A DNA stretch of 10,866 nt from Prasinococcaceae sp. CCMP 1430. Lineage: Eukaryota > Prasinodermophyta > Palmophyllophyceae > Prasinococcales > Prasinococcaceae. The notes below the pieces were generated by a model. It saw nothing but the letters and a program-made list of their open reading frames with translations. It searched no databases and was not told the DNA's origin. Position 1 is the stretch's first letter. Each line of letters starts with the position of its first letter. The DNA lies in NCBI GenBank assembly GCA_013416795.1, contig RQSC01000016.1:244740-255605 (forward strand), written 5' to 3'. A program made the translations under genes and the position numbers. Below are positions 1 to 7,551 of the stretch, in pieces.

Positions 1-68
1 CGCGCCCGCCCGCCTGCGGGCGCCCGGCTGACCGGCCTGCGGCCTCGCGCGCGCGCGCGACCGTGCAG
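1..68 (+). other. 3' end of an RPT1 intron
   Basis: The window opens inside an intron. It ends CGTGCAG at 62-68, directly before the GLGPY codons. A CTGAC pentamer at 28-32 lies 37 bases before the splice site, as in the other introns here. The rest is simple GC sequence including a CG run at about 47-58. Confidence 0.85.
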
Positions 69-1552
69 GGCCTGGGGCCGTACGCGACGTCCATCAAGGA
101 CAAGGAGAAGGACCTCAAGGACCTCGTCAAGAAGATTAATGACATGATTGGTGCGTGCGCGCGCGCTCGAGGTGTCGGTGCGCGGGGCGCGCACTGCGGC
201 TGCGGCGCGAGCGCGCGAGCGCGCGCGAAGGAGCGCTGACGCGCGCGGCATCGGCGCGCGCGCCCCAACTGGCGCGCCTGCGCCTCGCAGGCGTGAAGGA
301 GTCGGACACGGGCCTGGCGCTGCCGTCGCAGTGGGACCTCACCGCGGACAAGCAGATGATGCAGGAGGAGCAGCCCCTCCAGGTGCGCGCGGTCGCGCCG
401 AGCGCTCCGGGCTCCGCGCGCGGCGGCCATAGATCCTCGCGCTGACACCCGTGCGCGGCGCCCGCCCCGCGGCGCTCGGGTGGACTCGGCCGGCCTCGCT
501 GCCGCGGCGGCGCGCGTGCGTGCTCGCAGGTGGCCCGCTGCACGAAGATCATCAACAAGAATGCGGGGGAGGATTCTCAGTACGTGATCAACGTCAAGCA
601 GATCGCCAAGTTCGTGGTGGGCCTCGGCGACCGGGTCGCGCCGACGGACGTCGAGGAGGGAATGCGCGTGGGGGTGGACCGCACCAAGTACCAGATCCAG
701 ATCCCGCTGCCGCCGAAGATCGACGCCAGCGTGACGATGATGACGGTCGAGGAGAAGCCCGACGTCACGTACGGCGACATCGGCGGCAGCAAGGAGCAGA
801 TCGAAAAGATGCGCGAGGTGGTGGAGCTGCCCATGCTCCACCCGGAGAAGTTCGTTCAGCTCGGCATCGACCCCCCCAAGGGCGTGCTGTGCTACGGGCC
901 GCCGGGGACGGGCAAGACGCTGCTCGCGCGCGCGGTGGCCAACCGCACAGACGCGTGCTTCATTCGCGTCATCGGCAGCGAGCTCGTGCAGAAGTACGTC
1001 GGCGAGGGCGCGCGCATGGTCCGCGAGCTCTTCCAGATGGCGCGCTCGAAGAAGGCGTGCCTGGTCTTCTTCGACGAGGTGGACGCCATCGGCGGCGCGC
1101 GCTTCGACGATGGCGCAGGCGGGGACAACGAGGTGCAACGCACGATGCTCGAGATCGTCAATCAGCTCGACGGCTTCGACTCGCGCGGCAACATCAAGGT
1201 GCTGATGGCCACCAACAGGCCAGACACGCTCGACCCGGCGCTCCTGCGCCCCGGCCGCCTCGATCGCAAGGTCGAGTTCGGCCTCCCCGACCTCGAGTCG
1301 CGGACGCAGATCTACAACATCCACTCGCGGCCGATGAACTGCGAGCGCGACATTCGCTGGGAGCTGCTTGCGAGGCTGTCGCCCAACGCCACGCCCGCGG
1401 AGATCCGCTCGGTGTGCACCGAGGCCGGCATGTTCGCGATCCGCGCGCGCCGCAAGACCGTGTCGGAGAAGGACTTCCTGGAGGCGGTGAACAAGGTCAT
1501 CAAGGGCTACAAAAAGTTTTCCTCGACGGCGAAGTACATGCAGTACAACTAG
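69..1552 (+). CDS. RPT1: 26S proteasome regulatory subunit 7 (AAA-ATPase Rpt1/PSMC2), 5'-partial, three exons visible
   Basis: Rpt1 is one of six ATPases in the base ring of the 26S proteasome; the ring unfolds ubiquitinated proteins and feeds them into the 20S core. Visible exons are 69-150, 291-382 and 530-1552, with introns 151-290 and 383-529 (GTGCG...GCAG). The joined frame gives 398 residues. Families run about 425-435, so roughly 30 N-terminal residues lie left of the window. The first visible exon opens GLGPY, as in plant Rpt1, which fixes its 3' splice site at 68. Exon 2 carries [15 protein letters not shown] and exon 3 begins VARCTKIIN, both family signatures across splice joins. 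Exon 3 has Walker A GPPGTGKT (896-919), Walker [11 protein letters not shown], and the second-region-of-homology stretch [20 protein letters not shown] with its arginines. The C-terminus KYMQYN matches Rpt1. Identity is certain among the six Rpt paralogues. It converges on UMP1 with 156 bases between stops. Confidence 0.97.
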
Positions 1553-1559
1553 CCGTTTT

Positions 1560-1565
1560 TGTACA
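1560..1565 (+). terminator. candidate polyadenylation signal TGTACA after RPT1
   Basis: TGTACA sits 8 bases after the RPT1 stop, following a run of five T. A second copy lies at 1662. TGTAA is the known poly(A) signal of Chlamydomonas and other green algae; treating TGTAC as a variant is an inference from its recurrence after other genes in this window. Confidence 0.4.
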
Positions 1566-1661
1566 ACAGAGCGTGGCCTTTGCCACCGGCGGCGGCGGGC
1601 GCGGGCGTAAATACGGACGTGATACACGCGCGCGCGCACCCGGCTGCGGACCAGCGCGCGG

Positions 1662-1667
1662 TGTACA
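1662..1667. terminator. palindromic TGTACA in the RPT1/UMP1 convergent spacer
   Basis: TGTACA reads the same on both strands. It lies 42 bases downstream of the UMP1 stop on the minus strand, preceded there by CTTT, and 110 bases downstream of the RPT1 stop on the plus strand. It could serve either or both convergent genes as a cleavage signal. Confidence 0.4.
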
Positions 1668-1708
1668 AAAGGCGAGGCGCAATTACTCCGTTGCTTGGCG
1701 CGGCGGCC

Positions 1709-2202
1709 CTACAGCGGCAGCCCGCCCTTGCGCGTCATGCCAAGCTGCATTTCCATCTGCTCGTGGACCGTGTGCTGCGGGGCCCTCTCCGACACGGCGA
1801 AGTCGCCGCCGAAGAAGTCGCCCATCGGCAGCTCGTCCAGCTCGCCGTTGAGCGCTTGCAGCCCGAGCATCGCCGAGGGCGTCGCGCCGCCCGGCAGCCT
1901 TTGCACGCGCCCCAGAATCTGCTTGTCCAGCCCCGCCTTTGCACCCAGCGCGGTGCCGTAGAGGGCCGTCTTCGCAACAGCATCCTCGCGCTGCGCCATC
2001 TCAGCGGAGCGGCGCTCGGCCGCCTGCACCGGGTGCGTGTCCACACCGGCGTGCTTCAGGTTGGCGCCCGGGCCCTGGCGCAGGGTGTCCACCGGCGCGC
2101 TCAGCACGGGCAGCGAGCCGCCGACATTGGTGGAGGCCTGCGCCGCGGCGAAGCGCGCGAGTCAAGCGCGGGGTCAGCGAGGCCAACGGCGGAGGCGCTC
2201 AT
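1709..2202 (-). CDS. UMP1: proteasome maturation factor UMP1 (POMP), probable two-exon gene with a 5-codon first exon
   Basis: UMP1 is the chaperone that joins half-proteasomes during 20S assembly and is then degraded as the first substrate. The main exon 2137-1709 encodes 142 residues. It begins with SLPVLSAPVDTLRQG, like the VLSS...PDTLRQ region of yeast Ump1. It then has a DTHPVQ motif matching the family HPLE motif, a charged helix, ILGRVQRLPG, and the closing VHEQMEMQLGM, which matches the family's ME/KQLG end. This frame has a stop just upstream and no early ATG, so a start exon is needed. A fit is ATG at 2202, exon 2202-2188 (MSASA) and intron 2187-2138 (GTTGGC...GCAG, 50 bases, with CTGAC). 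That gives 147 residues against 148 in yeast and 141 in human. The 5'-splice to branch-point distance would be only about 10 bases, so the first exon is less certain than the body. Divergent from the malic-enzyme fragment and convergent with RPT1. Confidence 0.85.
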
Positions 2203-2610
2203 CTTCGTTGGGCGCTGGCGCAGCACGCAGCGGCGCGCGCAGACGAGCGGCGCGCGTGGCCGACGGCGGCGGCGCATCCTTCGCCGCGCTCCCGATCGTG
2301 CACGCCCACGCCCGCCCCGCTCCCCCCACAAGCCAACCCCCCCTTGCTCACACACACACGACCACCACCACGAGCCACCAGAGGATCTACTCAGCACGCG
2401 CAACCCGAAAATGGCCACCGCGGCGCCCCGCGCGTGCGGCGCGGGCGCCCGACCCTTCCCCTCAACCCGCGCGCGCGCGCGAGCACGCGCGTGACGAGTG
2501 CGAGCGCGGCCCCCTTTCCCCCCCCCCACCACACCCGCCTCACGCACCATGGCGTCCGCCCGCGTAACGGGCCCATCGGCGGCGGCTTCCGCCGCGACGA
2601 GCCGCCTACG
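2203..2610. promoter_or_regulatory. divergent intergenic region between UMP1 and the malic-enzyme fragment
   Basis: About 400 bases lie between the predicted UMP1 ATG (2202, minus) and the malic-enzyme ATG (2611, plus). They hold a pyrimidine-rich patch, a CA repeat near 2350, an ACC repeat near 2361-2372, a GC-only run near 2470-2490 and a C-rich stretch at 2512-2530. No TATA box or initiator stands out. Both genes point away from it, so it is the natural place for their promoters. No credible coding sequence was found. Confidence 0.45.
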
Positions 2611-3045
2611 ATGGCCGGCGCGCGCTCGGGCGCGGCTCAGCGTCGGCTGGAGGCGGCCGCGGACGCGCTGGTGGCGCTCGTGCGCGAGGCGCCCGATGAC
2701 ATCTCGCGCTACACGCTGCTGCGCGCCGTGCAGGCGTCCGCGCCGTCGGCGTTCCACGCGGCTCTCGCGCGGCGCACCGCCGAGCTGCTTCCGCTCGTGT
2801 ACACTCCCACGGTCGGCGACGCGTGCGCGCGCTACCACACGCTCGACCTGCCGCGCGCAGGCAGCCGATACGCGGGGCTGTACCTGAGCTCTGCAGATAA
2901 GGGCAACGTGCTGGAGGCGCTGCGCTCGCGGTGGCCGTCGGACGGCCGCGACGTGCGCGTCGTGGTGCTCACAGACGGCGAGCGCATCCTCGGGCTCGGC
3001 GACCGCGCGCATGCGCGCGCGCGCGCGCGCGCTCCGGTTTCGTAG
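2611..3045 (+). pseudogene. N-terminal fragment of a malic enzyme, truncated before the catalytic and cofactor domains
   Basis: Malic enzymes decarboxylate malate to pyruvate with NAD(P)+ and are normally about 540-600 residues. This frame has 144 residues from ATG 2611. Residues 11-60 form the helical N-terminal part. LLPLVYTPTVGDAC at 59-72 contains the conserved catalytic-region Tyr (Y64). GLYLS at 89-93, KGNVLEALR at 97-105 and VVLTDGERILGLGD at 118-131 are diagnostic. Normally GLGD is followed by a glycine-rich segment, the catalytic Lys, the metal ligands and the Rossmann domain. Here it runs straight into Arg-Ala codons made by a (CG)n run at 3006-3031, then APVS and TAG. The next 400 bases contain no matching sequence and no CTGAC branch motif, so a downstream exon is unlikely. 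The malic domain is intact in frame up to the break, so the truncation may be recent. Alternatives are an assembly collapse at the CG repeat or a very distant exon. Confidence 0.8.
3006..3034. repeat. (CG)n run at the malic-enzyme break
   Basis: An alternating CG tract, interrupted by one AT at 3011-3012, begins immediately after the last conserved codon of the malic-enzyme fragment. Alternating CG tracts can adopt Z-DNA and are prone to slippage and breakage, so it is a plausible site of the rearrangement. Confidence 0.75.
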
Positions 3046-3446
3046 CGCACACTTTCGACCTCGCATCACTCTCATTCACGTATACATCAAATACACCCAC
3101 GGGCGACATTTGGTTGATTTTGATGGTCGATCTGATCAGACCAGACCAGATCAGACGTCGCGTCGCAAAAAAAAAAGAGTTACGTGCCCGTGGTTCTTTG
3201 TGATGTAGATCCTAATTTTGTGGGGCGTCGGGAGGGGGCGCAGCAGAGGTCTTTCGCGAGGACTCAAAAAAAAAAAAAAGGCGTACGGGCACGCCACGTC
3301 GAAAGCGACAGCAGTGCAGAGCGGCGAGGGTCACACCTTGTGCGAGGGGCGCCACACCCTCTCCCCCCCCCCCCCCTTGCCTTCCGTGGCCCAAGGCCCC
3401 CGGCTCCGGCGGGGCCTGCGCCCGCGCCCGCCGCGCGCCGCGCGCC
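3046..3446. other. gene-free spacer with A tracts, inverted repeat and C tract
   Basis: Lower in GC than its surroundings from 3046 to about 3280. It holds a 7-base inverted repeat TCTGATC/GATCAGA (3131-3137 and 3149-3155) around an AGACC-type direct repeat, A runs of 10 (3167-3176) and 14 (3266-3279), and a C run of 14 (3363-3376) shortly before the start of the next gene. I see no gene. The part nearest 3447 presumably contains the promoter and leader of that gene. Confidence 0.6.
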
Positions 3447-5158
3447 ATGGACGTGGTGAGGAACTACTTCGACCGGGTGCGTGCCCTCGCGGCGCGCCGC
3501 GCGCGCGCCGGGCCCCGATTTCGTTGCGAGGCTCGCGCGGTCGTCGCGAGCGCGGACGCCCCGGCGGGCGGGTGCAGCGCGCACTGCGGGGCGGGCGGGC
3601 AGCGTGGACGGGCGTAGACAGGTGGCGCATGCGCGCGGATCCTTGCTTGGGCGCGCACCCCTGTGCATGGTCTCCCGGGCGTTTGTCGGCCGAGCCGGGC
3701 GCCGCGAAAGACGCGCGTGTGCGATCGCGACGCCCTCGCCCCGCGAGCGCGCGCTGACTGCGCCGGCGCCACCGCCACTCCGCGCCCGCCGTCTGCGCCG
3801 GCGCCACCGGCACGCAGGTTGGCCGCGACCCGGCGTCGCGCATCAAGTTTGGCCTGACCGCCGTGCTTGGCTTCACCGCCTTCCTCGTGGCCTGTGTGGA
3901 GCTTGGCAAGGCCGGCGAGGGGGGCACGCTCGTGAGGAAGTTCGATTCGAGGGTGGAGAGCCATGCCGAGGCCGGCACGCACATGCTCGTCGCCACTGTG
4001 TGTCCCATGCCCTTTAACTGCCCCGACTGGTGCACCGACGACAAGAACGATAAAGGCCCGAAGAAGTACTACTGCAAGTGCGTGGACAACAAGTCGACCA
4101 TGGAGTGGAAGTTTGCCCCGAACAACAAGGGCGACCACATGTGCCAGTTCATCGAGGAGGCCACTCCGGGCCACAAAGCGCCCAAAATGCACCCAGTGGC
4201 GGTCCACAAGGCCGCCGACAAGGTGCCCGTCACGCTGTGGGATGGGTACGCGTTGGAGCAGGAGCACTGCCAGCAGGTCAACTGGGTGATGAACGAGACC
4301 CAGAGGTCGAGGGACCAATTCATCGTTTGCTCCTTCCACTCCAACCTCCACCCGGACGACGAGCCCTACCCCACTGCGCTGCTGGACATGAAGGGTTCGT
4401 GGGCGCCCGCGCAGGCATGAGCGAACGCTCGCTGGCCCGCTCGCTGGCCCGCTCGCTCGCTCGCTCGCTCTCGCGCGCGCGTGTGACGGCGCGCGCCGAC
4501 GAAGCCCTCGGCCTGGCGCACCTGACTGACGCCGCCCACCCGTCGCCACTCCCACTCCGCAGTCTCGTTGCAATTCCACAAGAATCCGAAAGGCCCATGG
4601 AAAATCCCCAGCTACGAAAAGAAGTTTACCGACATGGCGACCGGCGTCATCAATGCCGGGCAGGCGTGGCTGCACCTCCCCGGCTGGCACTTCATTTCGT
4701 ATGACATTGAGATTGACCTGTTCAAGACCAAGAAGCACGACTTCTGGATGCACAAGCCCAGGCCGCGCTTCGAGCACATGATGTTCGACTCGCGCCTCGC
4801 ACTGAACCGGTCGACCTGGGACAACCCCCCGGCATTCTCCCTCGCCTACAGCTACGACAACTTCGAGGTCGTGCGTGAGTGGGAGGAGGAGACCATGTAC
4901 AGCAGCCGCCGTGCTCTGGGCGTGGCAGGTGGCATCGCGTTTCTGCTGTCGCTGCTCAACGTCGCTCTCTTCGCGTGCGCCACCGCTGCTTTCAGCCTCA
5001 ACACCTCGGAGGTGGAGGGCACGCCGTACGAGTACACCTACAACACGAGCGCCGATGTGGACACCCCCGGTCCACCCGTGTCTCAGCCGGCGGGCGACGC
5101 TGAGGGTGGCTACAAAGTCACGGGGGGCTCGGGCGGGGGCTACGGCTCCATCGCGTAG
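3447..5158 (+). CDS. unrecognised 400-residue protein with two membrane segments and a cysteine-rich N-glycosylated domain; three exons
   Basis: Exons are 3447-3476, 3818-4394 and 4563-5158, with introns 3477-3817 (phase 0) and 4395-4562 (phase 1). The joined frame is exactly 400 codons. Residues 1-19 are a short polar N-terminus (MDVVRNYFDR...). Residues 21-39 are a first hydrophobic segment. Residues 41-318 form a large polar domain. Residues 319-346 are a second hydrophobic segment. The 54-residue tail is rich in Gly, Ser and Thr and ends GGYGSIA. Eight cysteines (72, 78, 82, 96, 98, 119, 161, 181) all fall in the first half of the large domain, and NxS/T sequons lie at N101, N169 and N284, suggesting an extracellular or lumenal disulfide-bonded domain. 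This topology is shared by unrelated groups (P2X and DEG/ENaC channels, ERGIC cargo receptors, CDC50), but I see none of their signature motifs. Function unknown. It converges on the aminotransferase gene. Confidence 0.85.
3477..3817 (+). other. intron 1 of the two-membrane-segment gene
   Basis: At 341 bases it is the longest well-supported intron here. It starts GTGCGTG and ends GGCACGCAG, with CTGAC at 3754-3758, 60 bases before the splice site. It joins codon 10 to codon 11 without breaking a codon. Nothing else is recognisable inside it. Confidence 0.8.
4425..4472. repeat. CTCG-type microsatellite in intron 2 of the two-membrane-segment gene
   Basis: Two copies of a 12-base unit GCTCGCTGGCCC are followed by four or more GCTC units. 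It lies within intron 4395-4562, whose ends are GTTCGTG and CCGCAG and which carries overlapping CTGACTGAC at 4522-4530. Confidence 0.8.
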
Positions 5159-5182
5159 AGCGGAGCGGCTTCATTATTCTTC

Positions 5183-5188
5183 TGTACA
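5183..5188 (+). terminator. candidate polyadenylation signal TGTACA
   Basis: TGTACA lies about 25 bases after the stop of the two-membrane-segment gene, within an AT-richer stretch (TTCATTATTCTTC). Same motif and similar placement as after RPT1 and UMP1. Confidence 0.4.
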
Positions 5189-5334
5189 CCCTCGCCGCGC
5201 GGCGCCAATCGCATCAAGGATGCCAAGTAATTTCTCATTTTGTTGCCCGGCGTCTCCCCGCGCGACCCCAGCTGCCGCCGCTTGGCGCTGCACTCGCTAG
5301 AGAATCCGTGCGCGCAAGTGAATCTCACCGAGTC

Positions 5335-5339
5335 TTACA
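5335..5339 (-). terminator. candidate polyadenylation signal TGTAA after the aminotransferase
   Basis: On the minus strand TGTAA lies about 21 bases downstream of the TGA stop at 5362-5360, in the context CCCTTGTAAGAC. This is the classic green-algal signal sequence. Confidence 0.45.
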
Positions 5340-5359
5340 AGGGGGGAAAACGGTCCTGC

Positions 5360-5423
5360 TCACGTCTCGTCCAGCGCGCTCACGGCCCGGGCCGTGGCCT
5401 CAATCGCCTGTGCGGAGCGCGCG

Positions 5424-5476
<53 letters not shown>

Positions 5477-6787
5477 GGACGGTCAGCTGACGAGCGGGCG
5501 CGGCAAAAAAGTGCGAGGAGGCTGGGGCGGGGAGGCGCAACATACCTTGTCGATCTCCTCGTCCGAGATGATGAGCGGCGGCACGAAGCGCAGCACGAAG
5601 CCCCTGCCCGCTGGCACTGCCAGCACATTCTCCTTTGCGCGCAGCGCCTCCACGAGCGGGCCAACGGAGCAGTCGAACTCGACGCCAACGAGCAGGCCCG
5701 AGCCGCGCACGTCGACCACGCGCTCGCACTCCTTGAGCGCTTCGGCGAGGCCCGCGCGCAGCCTCTCCCCCTTGGTCAGGACGGCCTCGAGGAACGCCGG
5801 CTGGGTGGCGCGCTGCACCACCTCCAGGGCGGCAGCGCACACGAGCGGGCCGCCTGCGAAGGTGGAGCCGTGGTCGCCCGGTGCCATCGCCTGGGCCACC
5901 TCGTCAGTGCACAGCACGGCGCCGATGGGGAGGCCACCCGCGAGCGGCTTGGCGGCGGTGAGGATGTCTGGCTCGACGCCGTAGGCCTGGTGCGCCCACA
6001 CATGCCCCGTGCGCGCCATGCCGCACTGCACCTCGTCGAACACAAGCGCGGCGCCCGCCTCGTCGCAGATCTCGCGCAGGCCGCGCAGGAAGTCGCGCGT
6101 GGCCGGGTAGCACCCGCCCTCGCCCTGGACGGGCTCGACGAAGACCGCGCACGTCTCGCCGGGCTTGATCACGGCGCGCGCGCTCTCGAGGTCGCCGTAG
6201 GTGGCGAAGCTGACGCCGGGCACCAGCGGCTCGAAGGGCGCGCGGTAGCCCTCCACCGACGTCAGCGACAGCGCGCCCATCGTGCGGCCGTGGAAACCAG
6301 ATGTGAACGCCACCATGCCCGTGGCGGGCGCGGCGCCGCTCTCGGCGGCCTTCGCGCGCGCGAGCTTGCGCGCAAACTTGAGCGCGCCCTCGTTGGCCTC
6401 GGTGCCCGAGTTGCAGTAGAACACCTTGTCGGCGAAGCTCGTCTCGCACAGGAGCTTGGCGAGGTCCACCATCGGCTGCGTGTGGTAGAGGTTGCTCGTG
6501 TGCACGAGCGTGGCCGCCTGGCGCGCGACCACCTCCGCCCACGCCGCGTCCGAGTGCCCCAAGATATTGACGGCGATGCCCGCGGCCATGTCGAGGTACT
6601 CCTCGCCCTCGGTCGTGTACAGGTTGCACCCCTCGCCGCGCTCGAACACCATCGGCGGCCGGCCGTACGTCTGCATGACGTACTGCGCCTCGTCGGCGAT
6701 GACGCGCTCCGCGCCGGCCGCGGCTGTGTCCGTGGCGGCGGCTCCCGCCGCCGCGCGGCGCGCCGCACGGAGTGCCATCGCCGCCAT
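5360..6787 (-). CDS. ARG8: acetylornithine aminotransferase, PLP class III, organelle-targeted, two exons
   Basis: Transfers an amino group from glutamate to N-acetylglutamate semialdehyde to form N-acetylornithine in arginine synthesis. Exon 1 is 6787-5546 (414 codons), the intron 5545-5408 starts GTATGT, and exon 2 is 5407-5360 (15 codons plus TGA), totalling 429 residues. Residues 1-27 are Ala/Arg-rich with almost no acidic residues, consistent with a mitochondrial or plastid transit peptide. The class III fold follows: ERGEGCNLY at 49-57, cofactor-phosphate motif NSGTEANEG at 126-134, FHGRTMGALSL at 165-175, FDEVQCG at 250-256 (D251 contacts the pyridine ring), PLP lysine K280 in AAKPLAGGLP, and HGSTFAGGPL at 306-315. 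The unspliced frame would end in an unrelated tail after PPLIISDEEIDK. Splicing restores AIEATARAVSALDET, which matches the C-terminal helix of plant enzymes. Ornithine or GABA aminotransferase is less likely given the close match to plant WIN1-type sequences. Confidence 0.95.
5428..5475. repeat. 48-base G/C homopolymer inside the aminotransferase intron
   Basis: Forty-eight uninterrupted G on the plus strand, read as C in the transcript. It lies between the CTGAC branch motif (5486-5482) and the 3' splice site at 5408, where a polypyrimidine tract would be. The exact length is likely to vary or be misread, as with any long homopolymer. Confidence 0.9.
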
Positions 6788-7027
6788 CGCTGCCGCCGCG
6801 CAGCCGGTGCGCGCGCGCGCTGTGGCGCGGGCGCGCGAGGGTCTCCTCGAGGACGCCCGCGCATATTAGGGCGCACTCATTCAGGGTTCAATACTTTGAT
6901 CACATCGCGTTTGTCAAGCGCGGGTTTGACTCGCAGGTTTGGGTTGCGAAGCTGCCGACGTGCCGTGCGCTGTAGCCGCCGTCTGCCCGATGGTGACGAT
7001 CCCGGACTGCCCGTTTCCAGTCCGGGT
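6788..7027 (-). promoter_or_regulatory. upstream region of the aminotransferase gene
   Basis: These 240 bases separate the aminotransferase ATG from the stop of the small coiled-coil gene, both on the minus strand. The part next to the ATG is CG-rich; about 6865-6945 is less GC-rich. It must hold the aminotransferase promoter and the 3' end of the upstream gene. No TGTAA/TGTAC is present for the latter. Confidence 0.35.
7001..7026 (-). other. 9-bp perfect hairpin one base after the stop of the small coiled-coil gene
   Basis: CCCGGACTG at 7001-7009 and CAGTCCGGG at 7018-7026 are perfect inverted repeats with an 8-base loop. On the minus strand the hairpin begins one base after the TAG at 7030-7028. 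It could be an RNA 3'-end or stability element, or a chance GC palindrome. Confidence 0.5.
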
Positions 7028-7444
7028 CTACCCGTCGGATGAACCGGGAGAGGCGTCCGAAAATCCGGTTTCTTCGAGGCGAGCCCTCGCGTGAACCCTA
7101 GCAAGGCGGAGCGAGCGAGGCCTGGCAACAGAAACGAGGCAGCCTCCTTCCCACACCCCACGCCACACGCACCTCCCCCGCCCGCGACCGGGGCCGGAGG
7201 CGGCGCAGGCGCTGCCCGGGACCGTGGCGGCCGCGGCGGCCGCGTCTTCGAACAGCCGCGCGGTCTCCTCCGCCTTGGCGTGCGCCGCGCTCGCCTCGTC
7301 GCGCGCCTCCGCCAGCTCCTCGCGCAGCCGCCCCACCTCGGCCGCGCTCACCTCCGCCCGCGCAGCGCCCCCGCGCCTGTGGTGGCCGATGACGCCGTCC
7401 ACCGCGCCCTTGAGGATCGCGCCCGCGCCCGCGGCGAGCGCCAT
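7028..7444 (-). CDS. hypothetical small coiled-coil protein, 138 residues
   Basis: I do not recognise this protein. From ATG 7444 the frame runs 138 codons to TAG. Residues 1-20 are small and hydrophobic (ALAAGAGAILKGAVDGVIG) and could be a membrane-inserting or targeting segment. Residues 31-67 are rich in Ala, Glu and Arg with heptad-like spacing (EVGRLREELAEARDEASAAH), a likely coiled coil. An Ala run and a Gly/Arg stretch follow, and the C-terminus loses recognisable character after about residue 90. A 51-base in-frame segment 7172-7122 has GT-AG ends and a good pyrimidine tract but lacks CTGAC, so it may or may not be spliced; either way the frame ends at 7028. Codon choice in the first 70 residues matches its neighbours. 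It is head to head with ERCC1, 107 bases apart. Confidence 0.5.
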   Translation of the reverse strand: MALAAGAGAILKGAVDGVIGHHRRGGAARAEVSAAEVGRLREELAEARDEASAAHAKAEETARLFEDAAAAAATVPGSACAASGPGRGRGRCVWRGVWEGGCLVSVARPRSLRLARVHARARLEETGFSDASPGSSDG

Positions 7445-7551
7445 GCGGCCGCCGCGAGGCGCCCTTGCGGGGCGGCGCGGCGCGGGGCCGGGCGAGAGAG
7501 GGGGAGCGGCAAGGGAGCGACGCCGCGCCGCAGCCGGCGGATGCTTTGAGG
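7445..7551. promoter_or_regulatory. short bidirectional promoter region between the coiled-coil gene and ERCC1
   Basis: Only 107 bases separate the two divergent ATGs, so the genes probably share a core promoter region or have overlapping leaders. It is GC-rich with a GA-rich stretch (about 7490-7520) and no TATA box. A two-codon frame ATG CTT TGA at 7541-7549 ends two bases before the ERCC1 ATG. Confidence 0.45.

Noticed and set aside
2549-2610. A five-codon first exon (MASAR) with an intron to 2601 for the malic-enzyme frame
   Set aside because: Phases fit, but the 38-base candidate intron has no CTGAC motif and no pyrimidine tract. ATG 2611 is simpler.
2101-3075. A 324-codon minus-strand frame opposite the malic-enzyme fragment
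   Set aside because: Arg-rich shadow of the malic-enzyme frame. Only its last part (MSASA...) may be real, as the first exon of UMP1.
3046-3290. Retroposed cDNA with poly(A) tails after the malic-enzyme fragment
   Set aside because: The A runs are short and there are no target-site duplications or coding remnants between them. Simple-sequence origin is enough.
5394-5520. Poly-glycine or poly-proline proteins across the homopolymer
   Set aside because: The run lies inside an intron whose splicing restores a conserved enzyme C-terminus.
6877-7030. A tRNA or small structured RNA around the hairpin
   Set aside because: I looked for cloverleaf arms and a T-loop and for snoRNA boxes; only the single stem-loop is present.
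5240-7042. A 600-codon plus-strand open frame opposite the aminotransferase
   Set aside because: It is antisense to a certain gene and crosses the poly(G) run. Its composition (Arg, Ala, Gly, His) is what GC-rich codons give when read backwards.
7122-7172. A 51-base intron in the small coiled-coil gene
   Set aside because: Good GT-AG ends and pyrimidine tract, but no CTGAC and length divisible by three with no stop, so splicing is neither needed nor supported.
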